From assembly GCA_037042185.1 (NCBI GenBank), contig JAXQJY010000033.1, forward strand, positions 186,001-250,000: a DNA stretch of 64,000 nt. The letters are read 5' to 3'. Below the pieces are notes generated by a model. The model saw only the letters and a program-made list of their open reading frames with translations. It was not told the DNA's origin and ran no database searches. This document shows, piece by piece, positions 1-10,878 of this stretch (positions are counted from its first letter, which is position 1; the number at the start of each line of letters is the position of its first letter). The stretch is from Sordariomycetes sp. S80-01Y. Lineage: Eukaryota > Ascomycota > Sordariomycetes. The position numbers were made by a program, and so were the translations under genes.

Positions 1-1
1 A

Positions 2-622
2 TACCAGTACGAAGCTGAGCAGCCTCGGCCCTACGAGCCAGTCAGCGAATATCGTCCTGGTGGCGATGACCCACCACGATGGTCCGCAGCGGTGCAAACA
101 GACTGTACTGTTACCAACCAAGCAGAGGCGAGCACGACAACGTTTCGATCCGAACCCAACCAAGAAGCTGCGGCTCAGTCGCTGCAGCAATCAACAGGCT
201 GTCCTGCTAGACCCGCAGTCGAGTTCCTCATCATCCATTCGAGATGCCCTTACTGGAAAACGCAGAGCTGGTCTCCCAGAGGCAAGTTTATGAGAACAAG
301 ACTGCATGAGCTTATTCAGGAACTTCCTCCAGCCTTTGTCGATGCTCTCAATCAAGGTGCTGGACTGAAGTTCATAATGAGAGGCATTGACACACGCGTC
401 GAGGAGCCTATAGTACATGGGGACGATCATAGCTTTGAGGCAATGAAAGCTCAGACTCTGAAAGAAGCTTACAGAAGGCATCAAAGCATGACGGATACGG
501 GCAAGTTTGGGATAACGGAGGTGCCACCTTTCAGAATTCATATCGAGGTTCTCGGAAATCATTTCAACGCTGGGCTGGGGACTCTTGACGAGTCGGAGAA
601 TCTGGATGATGAAATTTGCTAA
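2..622 (+). CDS. 3' part of an unknown fungal protein (5'-truncated by window edge)
   Basis: The frame is open from the first base of the window to a TAA at 620-622, so this is the C-terminal part (about 206 residues) of a longer protein whose start lies outside. I do not recognise a family. The first 70 or so residues are rich in Pro, Glu, Gln and Ser and look disordered. The last 115 or so residues form a compact, probably folded block that is clearly related to the C-terminus of the minus-strand gene at 2728-4848: shared short motifs include KFMR, ELP, the EEPI/ERPI-HG block and VPPFRI-IE-LGN in the same order and spacing. The two copies lie tail to tail. No ATG in the visible part needs to be the start. 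Function unknown; nuclear or cytosolic location cannot be judged. Confidence 0.6.
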   Translation, partial: YQYEAEQPRPYEPVSEYRPGGDDPPRWSAAVQTDCTVTNQAEASTTTFRSEPNQEAAAQSLQQSTGCPARPAVEFLIIHSRCPYWKTQSWSPRGKFMRTRLHELIQELPPAFVDALNQGAGLKFIMRGIDTRVEEPIVHGDDHSFEAMKAQTLKEAYRRHQSMTDTGKFGITEVPPFRIHIEVLGNHFNAGLGTLDESENLDDEIC

Positions 623-2727
623 CACTTACGTCTGGAGAGAGGGACTCGTAGGCAAATGGAAATGGGACACACGTATTATAGACACTTCATTTCTCAATGC
701 AAAATATCAATCTTACTAATACACTCAATGGTAGTAAATAGTCATGTACATTTGAGCTTTGACCAAACCTTTCGATGGCCACGATCAAACTTCATGGACC
801 TTGACCCCAGCGAAGCTATTATCTCCTCTTATGACCCTGCACAGCAACTTCCCAGGCCTTCAGACCGAACTTCAGGAAAGTTTGGACACATTTCGAGACT
901 GAAAACTTTCGCTATATGTTGATGCGTCGCATGTTTTGGCTGCAGATGGCCCCTCAGGTGTTGTCAGATTTGATAGCAAGGACCTCGCACGTGATTCCAA
1001 CACTCTACGTTCACATCACCTCGCCCGAGCATGCTGCAGTATAGATGAATCAACGAGAATTATCTCAATCAGTGCTTGCTTGAGCGCCGATGGCAGCAAT
1101 GGACGGAGACGGAAGCCCGGTAGTGTGAGGCGGCGCGCTGCTCACGATCTGTCTGCTTCGCTCCAACTTCCTAGAAGTCAGACGAGATTCGACGCGTCAA
1201 TGCCTGGAATCTTTTCATACGCCACACTGATACCATAATGGTCGATTCTATTGATTTGCTGCTGAAGCAGGTGGATGAAGTGAGCGAAACGGTATAAGCT
1301 AGATAGGAGGCCCATCCTCAAGCGCGCGAGGGCGCCACTGCAAATTACTTGGGACTAAGCTAGTGACTATTTGCAATATGTATCAATATATACGGAGGTA
1401 AAGATACCTACGACGTTCTTTCTTGCCTTAATAGGCGGGAGTAATTTTCTCGATATCGGATTCCAACTCTTAGCGGTTCGATTTATTGGGAAGGGGAGAT
1501 ATAGTACATTACGATTCCTGCCATTACCACGCGATTTAACCGTCAGTCTCGGTATGTGAGCCAGGGATTAGAATACTATAGCACGGTAATTATCAGTGCT
1601 GGTAATCATAGCTATTGGGTATTAATCTTATGTTCCTCTGTCTTGAACCTATAACGGCCACGAAGACGAATGAATCTCCTCCTTACGTGATACCTAGCCT
1701 TAAAACCACTCCCAAGATGCCCGAAAGGATATTCAGTCTTCATAGCAAACCCATTTGTCACTCCAGCGAATATTATCGCGACAATGCTGCCAGTTTCGCG
1801 GCTATTCTATGTATTCCACAGGTAACATCTCACGGGATGTCTCCCTTGGCCTGGTATCGTGGCTCTTGACACTTGCGCTGGGAAAATACAATACTGGTGT
1901 AGTCTTGGACTTGCTATGGGGCTTCTTGGACCGTCTTCGTTGCTTTTGGAATTGTCTTCGGATCTTTGATCCCTGAAACGGCCACTACAATCTGAACCAA
2001 TCGCTTCAAGACACTCTAACAACATGCATACCGAGATTAGTGCGCAGGATTTATAAGTCGCCTATGTTTGGTAAATATAAGTCTCATTTGCCAACTAGTT
2101 TTATGACGATTACCTAGTCTCGCACGTGAAACCTGAACGGACGACAATTAATAGCCAATACCCGCTTTCTCTGCACAGTAGCTAGTATAGATCCAAAGGT
2201 TACACCGACACCTAGCAAATAATATAAAATTCACTTCAGTCCTCATGGAGTTAGCTTGTGTAGAATGTTTGCTCTCCTTGTTGTTGCGGCTCTCGATCTC
2301 ACATTTGAACTATATCCAGAAGAATCAAGCATTGAAACGTGGAGCTAAGGTTTTAAGCCCGATTAAGCGTTCCATGGGTTAGACGTCAATTTACGGTACA
2401 AACATGGGTGCCAAGGCTCGTGTAAGCATCCTTTCGGAATGGCGTCGCCACCCTGTCACCGTTGCTTCTCTGACGTGGAGTCGACTAGGATCTATAAGCT
2501 GGGGGTATGGATTGAAATGGAAGCAAATAAGGGTCGACAGACCCCTCAATGAACTCCATTACTAACTAGATTATTCTTGCGCGCAATTTGACGATTATTC
2601 TTATAGTCCGATAAAGGTATGTGTGATTGCCTTAACGTTTACACGACGTATCTCGGCTTGACAGATGTTCAACATAAAATACTTCATACATACGAAATGT
2701 AAGTGACGCTAGCCTTATTGCATAAAT
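623..2727. other. AT-rich spacer, probably a decayed repeat
   Basis: No ORF here has recognisable protein content. From about 1300 to 2720 the DNA is visibly richer in A+T and in TA steps than the flanking coding DNA, as expected of repeats mutated by RIP in ascomycetes. No terminal repeats, reverse transcriptase or transposase remnant could be recognised by eye. The segment from 623 to about 1240 is ordinary composition and probably holds the 3' UTR of the first gene. Confidence 0.4.
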
Positions 2728-4848
2728 TCAAAAATCATACACCGCATCGTCCTCCACCCTCTTTTTGAGCTTCCCCTCTTCGGCGATATAGTCATTGCCA
2801 AGAGCCTCAATCTCGATCCGAAATGGCGGTACATCTCCCTCCTTGTACTTTCCCTTCTCCGCAACCTTACGCCTGTGGTTCGCAATCGCCCTCTTCAGCA
2901 TCGTGTCTCTCATCGAGTCGAAGCCATCGCCTTCGCCGTGCGCTATCGGTCGCTCTTCCTGAGGACCCGCCCCGATCATCCTGAACATCAGGCCCGGGGC
3001 GTTTCGCACTATGCGGGCAAAGTCCAGGGGTAGCTCGTCCATGAGCTCGGAGAGGGTCATCCTCATAAATTTCCGCTTGGGCGTCCAGGACTCCGCTTCC
3101 CACCAAGGCGAGTAAGAGTGCACCAGTACATACTGGATGTTCTGTCTTGTGGAAGCTGGCGTACCTAGACCAGACGTCAGACTAGGCGATTGATGCCCGC
3201 GTATCATCTGATCAACCGGCGTGCTTGGCCCTTCTGTTGTGTTCGCCCCGAAGATACCGTACGTGTCAAGACCACGACGCGTATCTTGCGGCACGTCATT
3301 TCGCTCCGGAGGACCATATGAAGACTTCTCCGACAGCTTTGGGCTTCCTGTGATTGTTGTGGCAACTGCCACGTCGTTCATAGGGGCGGCGAGTGCAGCG
3401 CTCTTAGGGTACCCGAGATTTTCCATGTGGAGGCCTGATTGGACCGGCTCTTCATTGACGTCTGACGTGTTAAGGTAGTCATTGACCTGATCACGGGCGC
3501 CCGGTCTAAAGCCAGGAGAAGCCGGCGGAGATCGCTCCGGGGTTCTCATTCCAGGCTTCCAGCCGAACCTATCCTCGAACGTTCTCTTCGATGCTGAAGA
3601 AGGACCGTCACGGGAGATAGGCGATGGATTCCCAAATAGAAGTCTGGTTGCTGTTGCGTCCGAAGGGTCGGTTCCAAGGCCCGGATCCTTGGCATCAACG
3701 ACATTCTTTGGAGTATCAGGCGGCGCTTGATTTACCGCGGCATCCACGTCCAGTGGCTGTCCCAGATTGGGTACAACACCCAGGCGTTGCTCGTTAGGAA
3801 CTGTCTTCTGCTGTTGAACCGTTCCCACTCCTGATTCTGCGTCGCTAGATTCGGGGCTGCAGGCCTCCTTGATCTCTTCAAAAGTCGTCGCGTAAGACCT
3901 GCGATTAGGAACCTTTCTCTTCCTGGGCGACTTGCGGCCGGGAAAGCTGGAGGCTGGTTCTTCCCTGGGACGTTTTCTTCCAGAGCCGGGAGGCTGAGAC
4001 CAGTCCGAGCCCTCGCCTTGCTCGTTTGCAGAAGCAGTGGATCGCTTGCGAGCTCCTGTCTTTGATGGGCGACCTTTCACCGGTTTCCTGCGAGTGCGAG
4101 GAGCCTTTTTGTCACGTTAGTCTCTGTCAAGCGTTCGCGTATTGGGACAGCATGCCTTCCGAGGGACAGGGACGGATCTGGCTGCGGCAGCTTGCTGGTT
4201 CCCTTGGCCATGAAAGTTGCTCCCAAGGGTCGATAGTAGGTCCCCCAATGTTGAGTCTGCTTTGTGCGACGATCTGACAGCGACGGATTTGTCTTTTGTT
4301 TTTGAGGAATCGTTTGAAGCACCAGGCGCTTTTGATTTGGAACAGCTCCCACTTGCATCATGACATTCCCGGTGCCCTTCATTCAACGATGTATCATCAT
4401 CTGTGCCTTTAATTTGTTTCTGTGCAACGCCTGGGTTTTCCTTTCTGTTGAGGAGGAAGAAGATCTGAATGAGAGCCAAGGTGATGGGCTCACGATGCTC
4501 TAAGCTGTGCAGCCCGTTGTAGTACGGGGCATTCTTGTCATTGGGCCAAAACTGCGCACCCTCGCCGTGGTCAAGGTAGTGATGGACCATCTTTCGTAGA
4601 TTGGCCTTGTGCGTGACATTTTTCCAGTTGGCGAAGGTGCTGCCGGGAGTGCCAGCGCTTGTCCTGTAGGCTTCCCGGAAGCGCTGGATGTGTGACTTCA
4701 CAACGCTCCATTCCGCCTTTCGGTCGTCGCCGTAGTTGATTTGCCGTCTTAACTCGGTTATAGTAGGGATTTGGGTGACGTTTTCGGGCAATTCTACGAT
4801 CGACATGGCTGAGGGGACGATGAAGCTTTGCGATAGCTCTTGTTGCAT
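2728..4848 (-). CDS. Unknown fungal protein, paralogue of the gene at 2-622
   Basis: Two ORFs in the same frame, 4848-4117 and 4116-2728, are separated by a single TAA at 4117-4119. A short intron can remove it: a CTAAC branch site overlaps the stop, an AAG acceptor ends at 4105, and GT donors at 4173 or 4167 give frame-preserving introns of 69 or 63 nt. Their donor sequence (GTCCCT) is weak, so a true nonsense mutation is also possible. The joined protein would be about 683 residues: an N-terminal folded block of about 130 residues rich in Trp, Tyr and His, a long Ser/Pro/Lys-rich basic middle with AT-hook-like RKR and GRK stretches suggesting a nuclear protein, and a C-terminal block of about 115 residues shared with the gene at the left window edge. 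Family not recognised. The ATG at 4848 is the first in frame. Confidence 0.55.
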
Positions 4849-6898
4849 GCATTGATCGGGAAGACGTCAGCGATGGAAAGTCAGAGAGAGCTACTTGTAT
4901 CAAGGAAATTCTAAGCAGGGTGAGAGGCCTTGCGATATCTCACGAAAGCTCAGAAATAGTCTGCCTTGCCAAATGACCAGAACCAACAGCCTCGAGTTAG
5001 CCGCCCGACACACGGTTCTGCGACCCCTGGCCGCCATGAAACAGCATCGCCACAAAGGCCGTGAGAAGGTCGACGAAGAACAGTCGGACCAACGCCCAAC
5101 AAAGAATATCGAAAAGGCGAATGGTCTCTGGTCGGGACTTCACAGCGCGGGTCTTCGGGGGAAGCAAGCCAGCGTGGAGGTGGGTCCCCGATTCAGACAC
5201 GTGGAAAGTCCGTTCAATGCTCTACAAAGAAGAAGGGTTGGAGTATTTCCTCGGCTGGAAACCTTGATGAAGGTCTATTGCTCCATTTGCACTTCTCGAA
5301 TGCTTTGCCAGCGTTTGGCACAGGCTTGGGAGCTTACAACGCTGAGGCGTGTTACGAATGTGCTTGCTTGCGTTTCCAAGCGGCAGTCGATTAGTTCAGG
5401 TTGGGATGCGAGAACGATATTACGTCCCACTCAATAATTAAGACCAAGAGTGTATATCTCGGGGTCTTAGTTATCGTGCGTAAGTTCTACGATAATTGAC
5501 CGAGGTAAATCATTAGCTGGGACGAGGTGTGACGGGCAAATCCATCCTGCTAGCCCTACAGGGTAGGCCCGGTCATGAAGCCAGGGGATTCGTCGGTCTG
5601 CTGCCTGAAAAGGCAAGACTCCAGCGACACAACCACCCATATCTCACGAAACATGACATGCTCGTGTACCAACGTCATCGGACCCTTCGTCGCCAGTGCC
5701 GTTAGCACGGACCTTTTCGACTTGCCCGATGCCCTCATGCAGTTCCAGGCGACGGACCTGGGATATCGATCCCAGACCCACCCACTTACACACATGCCCT
5801 CGGTCGCCGTTTGCTGTGCCGTCAACCGTAGATATCCAGTTATGATGGGCGCCAAAGATGTGTCAGTCGCCGACCACCAGCATAAAGTAAATGTGTACGT
5901 TCCCTATACGGACCTCTCTCCCGCTCCTCCACCTTTCCACCCGTCCGCCTGGCCGACCATCGTCCCCCCGTGCACATTGACGGTTCGGTCCAGCGAAGGA
6001 TCGAGCGCACCCCCCGGACAGGCCCGCATTTTCCGATATGGAAACGTTTCCTGCGTCCGGGCATCGTGATTTGTTTGATGTTTGGAGGTTGCAGAAACGC
6101 AATCTTAGTCTTGGGCTGGGGAGGCTGGACCGCCCGTAAAAGTTACGGCCTTGGGCCGGGTGCTGGTTGCGATCTAGATGGGAGGTGGACATCGGAGGCG
6201 GGAGAGCTGTCGACGGAGCTGAAGGCGAGGCTTCGGTGCGCGCGCCGATGATCCTCCAGCCTGCGCGCTCCGCGTACTGAGGAAGCGCTCAGCCAACTCC
6301 AATGCCGCGTTTGTTGCCAGTGCTCGTCAGCTCCAGAAACTAAACCAAAGCGTCGACAACTGCCGCGGTGACGTTATCCCCATCGCCACGCGCAGCAAAT
6401 CCCAGATCTATCATCGGCAATCCCAACGTTCCCAGCAGGTGGAAAGCCAGATCAACCAATGCAGGTGGTGCCAGAAGCCCGCACCCCGGTCGGATTCCTT
6501 CGTCGGTCCCGGGCCTGCGATGCTTTCGGACCCCAACTCGAGGCTTCGACGCCGAAGTTTCGATCCTGCAGACACAACGTGTGGTTGTATTCGGTGCAAT
6601 TGACGGGACCATGGCACCCACTCGTCCCGGGGTCATCGCTGGTCGTCGACGGCACTTGTCCATGGCTTGCAGCTTTTTCTGCCTGCCTGCCTCCGCACCA
6701 TGCACGCAGCCCGCATCATGGCGGATGGGAAACCTCGTCCCTGAACGTGCAGGCCCGGAGAGCGGTGCGCTGGGTGAGCTGTATAATAGGCGATGGATCC
6801 CAGGATCTGGGCTCTGAGGCCTTCTGGTTTCTGGTCTACCCGACTTGTGCAACTACGCTCACTTTGTGAAGTTTGTGTCATGAGAAGCTCAAGCCACC
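4849..6898. other. Intergenic, no gene recognised
   Basis: Several ORFs of 100 to 180 codons exist on both strands (for example 4895-5437 and 5575-6069), but none shows a familiar domain, consistent codon use or plausible introns. A short A+T-rich patch lies at about 5430-5520. The right end is the promoter of the rhodopsin-like gene. Confidence 0.5.
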
Positions 6899-8178
6899 AT
6901 GGATAGCCTCATTCGTTTTCAGAGTGAGATATGGACCCTCTTCGGGGTGGCCGCTGCCTTCACCATCCTGCGGTTATTTGCTAGGCTCAGAGCGGTCGGT
7001 GCGAAGGGGCTGCAGGGTGACGACTACCTGGCCATTGCAGCTATCGTAAGTGAGCCACGGCGGAAGGCTCGTTGACGGGACTGACACGACCAGGTTGGCT
7101 TTGCCGGCGAGGTTGGTATCGCCCACTCGGGCGGTTCCTTGTACCATACCGAGAAGTCCAAGGGACAGCTGCCTATGCAGAACCCGGGAGTGAAGCCCAG
7201 CCCCGAGGCACTCAACATCATGGCAATGGGGAACAAGTTTCACTTCGCGCAATGGATCGTGTACTCGTCCACGCTGTGGATCCTCAAGTCCTCCCTCCTG
7301 GTGCTGTATATCCGCTTGACGGTAAGCCCTTTACATACCTTCGGCAGAGCACCCACTTACCGTTGCAGACTGGGCTGGCTGGTGCCTTTTCGTGCCGTAT
7401 CAAGTTCGGCTTCATCTTCGTCGCTGTCAGCTGGGTAGCCGTGCTGCTGACTATTTTCCTGTCCTGCCGTCCATTCCGGAATTACTTCATACCCTCTCTG
7501 GAACAGTCGGGTGAGTCGTTCCAACAGGACCGAGTAGACTTCCGACGCTGACCCCTGACTTCAGCGGCCTGCAAGCCGGCTGTCTCGCCTCCCATCGTGT
7601 GGACCTGCTACGCCTTCAACGTGCTGACCGACCTCTACCTCATTTCCATCCCGCTCCCGATGCTGTGGCAGAGCACAATGAGGACGTGGAAGAAGGCCGG
7701 GCTGGGAATCCTCTTCTCCGCGGGCGCCATAATCATCGTCTTCGCCACCATCCGCTGCGTCCTCATAACCATCGACCCCATAGACGGCGCGCCCGTCAGC
7801 GGCACCTGGGCCGTCCGCGAGACCTTTGTCGCCGTCATCACGACCAACTTCCCCATGGCCTTCACCCTCATCAAGGGCATGCTGGGCCCCGCCTTCAAGT
7901 CGTACCAGCGATCGAGCAAGACGGCGCACGACCCGGAGGCGAAGCACTCGGACCAGCTGCAGACGTTCGGCAGCAGCAAGAAGGGGGAGAAGATCAGGGG
8001 CATCGGCAATCCGACGGCGACGAACATGCTGTTCAGCGAGAGCGAGGAGAGGATGGTGAACGGAACCCCGACGCCGACGCCAGGGGTGGACGAGGAGAGC
8101 AATCGGTGGTCTGGGCCGACCTTGCAGAGCAGGAGCGATCTTGAGTCCAGGCGGAGGTCTGTTGATGCCAAGGTATAA
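6899..8178 (+). CDS. Fungal rhodopsin-like (PTH11/SAT5-type) integral membrane protein
   Basis: Four exons, 6899-7045, 7094-7321, 7369-7510 and 7565-8178, joined at GTAAGT/CAG, GTAAGC/CAG and GTGAGT/CAG sites, give 376 residues. The protein has about seven hydrophobic helices followed by a polar Ser/Lys/Glu-rich tail from about residue 280. Family marks are the GDDYL motif after the first helix, a W-Y-S-x-L-W-x-L-K-S-S-L segment in the middle helices, a conserved extracellular Cys pair, and the N-x-x-x-D-x-x-L-x-x-x-P-x-P helix. These match the large fungal rhodopsin-domain family that includes PTH11-related receptors; most members have no known ligand. No CFEM domain is present. It likely sits in the plasma membrane. 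The extreme N-terminus is short (helix 1 starts near residue 10), so a longer first exon cannot be fully excluded. Confidence 0.85.
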
Positions 8179-9991
8179 TAGGGTACCGGTGAATATGACT
8201 TCTTTGTTCAACACGTGGGCGGTTTAGCGCGCTCGGTGTTGTGTAGGCTGGCGGTCGCATCGCACGTCAAAGCCACCGGAAAGCGGTTGTTGAAAGCACC
8301 ACACATGACTTGCCATCTTGTTCCTGAATCTCATTTAGAGCCGAGATATTGATCACCCGACTGCTCGGTAATCGGCATGCCAGGCAGGGGTCCTTAGCTG
8401 GGCGTGACGCGTCTTCTGGAAGAAACACAATTGGCGAATGGAGTCGTTGATGTCGTTCAAGAGCGCAGGGGGCCTCTTGGCAGAGCGGACCATTCAGCTC
8501 GGGTCGATGAGATCAGCAGCATCAGCCTTGCGAGCGAAGAATTGTTGAGGGCTCTTGGGTCGTGGTCACCAGGCTCTCGGTCGGTGTCGCCGTGGCTGTG
8601 GTTGGGTGCCAAGCGAGGGGAGCAGGAGGGTGCGGAAAACGGTCACGTAAGAGTCCTGGGTGTCAGCTGCGTCACTCCCGAATCTTGAGATGCTGGCAGA
8701 TGGACACAACAGGGTTGCTCGAGAATTAGGACATGCTAGGCTCACTCTCCAAATCTGCAGTGTGAATAAACTGTATAATGGGCGTACATGTCGCTTCATC
8801 GGGCTTCCTTCGCCACAGTCTCGGATCCTGAAGCACGGCGCTTTCAAGCTAAGGTATTTTGTCACTGCGCCTGTCGTGGCTGAGGTGGATGAGGCTCGGC
8901 ACCTCGCCATCTTGGCGGCTGGGGAAAGGCGTCGTCAGCACCAACCACTCAACACCCGCGCTTGATCTGACCACCGACCGGACCACCTCGGCCGCTGCTG
9001 GCTGTCCATGGATGAAAGCTTTCAGTGAAGCGACCGCGTGAGCACCATCAGAGTCTTCTATCCTGCTCACCGCCGGCTCGCTTCTGCCCCTCTCTGGCAG
9101 GAGATCTTCGATCAGACCAGCTGAGCTGCACCGGCGAGCGTAGCTGCAGAAACAGTGTCTCGCTTTCCCTTCTCCAAGTGGACAGGCATGACACGGCGCG
9201 AGAGACTTCTGCCGCTTGTCTGGCGTCGAGCATGGCTAGCCAAATGGCGACAAACGAACCCCATACCCTGATTCTCAGACACGCATGCATGGTTCCCCCC
9301 TCTCCCAGTTCACCACCTCGAATCGCACCAACGATATTCGCCCATTTTGCAGTCGAGCGGAATGCATCACTCTGTCGGTGCTTGGACTGCAACAAAAAGC
9401 AAAACGCTCGGGTGCGCCCGCGGCCTTCTGCAGCGCGAGTAGACAGAAGAATGTCGCTGCCGTCTCGGCCGCCACGCGGGGCGACGTCGACTAGGCGCCA
9501 AGCCCTACCGGATATGGGATCATTACGAATACACGTAACCGCCCACCCCATCTTTCCCGATATAGCACGTCTTATAATAAGTCCCCCATGTCCCTTCGCC
9601 CTGGGACCTGGTTTTCGCCCCCCATTTCTCCATCTTCTGCTCGGATGCCTGTCACGTTTGCGTAACCCCTTGCTCGAAGCCTTGATTGTTGACCAACTGC
9701 TCACCTGAGCCACCGAACGCTGAATCACCTTCGCCTCGCCGTTGCTGTCCTGCACGACGAGACGAGTCACTTTGCCTCTGACTGTGTCCTCGTACCGGCC
9801 AGCCGACCCTTTGAATCCACTGGCATCGCTAAGCCAAAGGTAATTCCTCTAGTTCTTCGTCAGCTTTGCGAACTCTACTCTCATTGTGTCACCCCCTGCT
9901 TTTATACATTGTTCGCATACCCACCTCAAAACTTCGATCTTGGCTTCCATCTACTGCGAACACGCTGCTATTGCCTCGCCACTCACGCACC
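8179..9991. other. Intergenic, no gene recognised
   Basis: The stretch 9025-9770 is open on both strands for over 220 codons, but the translations are low-information Arg/Ser/Pro-rich and show no domain, so I read them as chance ORFs. The last few hundred bases are the pyrimidine-rich promoter and leader of the small gene at 9992. Confidence 0.5.
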
Positions 9992-10551
9992 ATGTCCGAC
10001 AAGCATGGAGAACCGCAAGTTGACATCAGGTCAGCGCCAGAGATCATGAACACGCCGCCCTCGCCCGTCAGGTCAGCCCGTCTCCGGGACCACGACACTG
10101 GCTTCCCAGAGCCCTTCGGCGACCGTAAGTACTTCCTCAATCCACTTCTCGCTGCAGGCCTGACATGCCCTTCGCAGACTACAACACCACTCTCCCCTAC
10201 CCCGGGGCCGACCTGTCACCCAACGCCACCATCTCCTCGGACAACCTCACGGCCTCCCAGTCCATGAAGAGGCGACGCCTGTCCATGCTGACCAAGCACC
10301 GACGCACCGTGTCCCAGAACTCAACCATCAGCCAGAGCATGCACGGCGTGCTGCCCCTCATCGTGAGCTCGGTCCCCGGGCGGGCGCCCAGTCCCAGCCC
10401 CTCGAGCGCCGTCGACGGCACAATGAGTGTCGAAGGCGAAGGTAGCGTGCGGGAGGACCACGAGACGCCCCCTACGAGCCCGGAAGTGGACAGGGAGTCT
10501 GAAACTAAGGGCGGCGTCTGGGGGAGGCTGAGGAGGAGCGTCAAGGGCTAG
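9992..10551 (+). CDS. Small unknown protein, Ser/Thr/Pro-rich and basic
   Basis: Two exons, 9992-10124 and 10178-10551, joined by a GTAAGT/CAG intron in phase 1, give 168 residues. The start has a good context (CACCATG). The protein has no membrane segment or signal peptide. It is low-complexity: an acidic Pro-rich N-terminus, a basic central stretch with an R-R-R-L-S motif and nearby S/T sites that could be phosphorylated by basophilic kinases, a Ser/Pro-rich linker, and a basic C-terminus with a W-G-R-L-R-R motif. I do not recognise a family; proteins of this style are common in Sordariomycetes and usually disordered. The clean splice sites that join two ORFs in frame are the main support for a real gene. 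Confidence 0.6.
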
Positions 10552-10878
10552 GATGGCCTTAGCGATGAACATGTCACGGCCGACTTTGATTTTGAGCAGC
10601 GGAGTTTGGGAGGAAAATCGGGCTTCACTTGATCTTATTCGCTTCTAGTCGAGACGGCACAGCTAAGCGCAGCTGCCAGCTCACCGCACACTGTTATTCT
10701 TCAATTGAACTTTTACCTTCGAGTGTTCCGTACAGTCGTCCGCCATGATGTAAATAGCTGTTCCTCCTGCGGACTTGAACATGTAACTTGAAATAGTGAG
10801 GATGCTCTTTCTATGTGCTAACCAAACCACAACTCCGTGCGCTCCCAATCTTGCCATCTCAGACTCTGTCTGCATCGT
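10552..10878. other. Intergenic between converging genes
   Basis: 3' flanks of the small unknown gene (+) and GET3 (-). Nothing beyond probable untranslated sequence is seen. Confidence 0.5.

Noticed and set aside
5575-6069. 164-codon plus-strand ORF as a gene
   Set aside because: No recognisable motif; minus-strand ORFs of similar length overlap it; no supporting intron or promoter signs.
9025-9770. Overlapping ORFs of 227 and 240 codons on both strands
   Set aside because: Both translations are Arg/Ser/Pro-rich without domains, membrane segments or splice-linked continuation. Long antisense ORFs are common in GC-rich DNA.
6899-9991. Secondary-metabolite or effector locus around the rhodopsin-like protein
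   Set aside because: No synthase, P450, transporter or pathway regulator lies next to it; neighbours are housekeeping genes.
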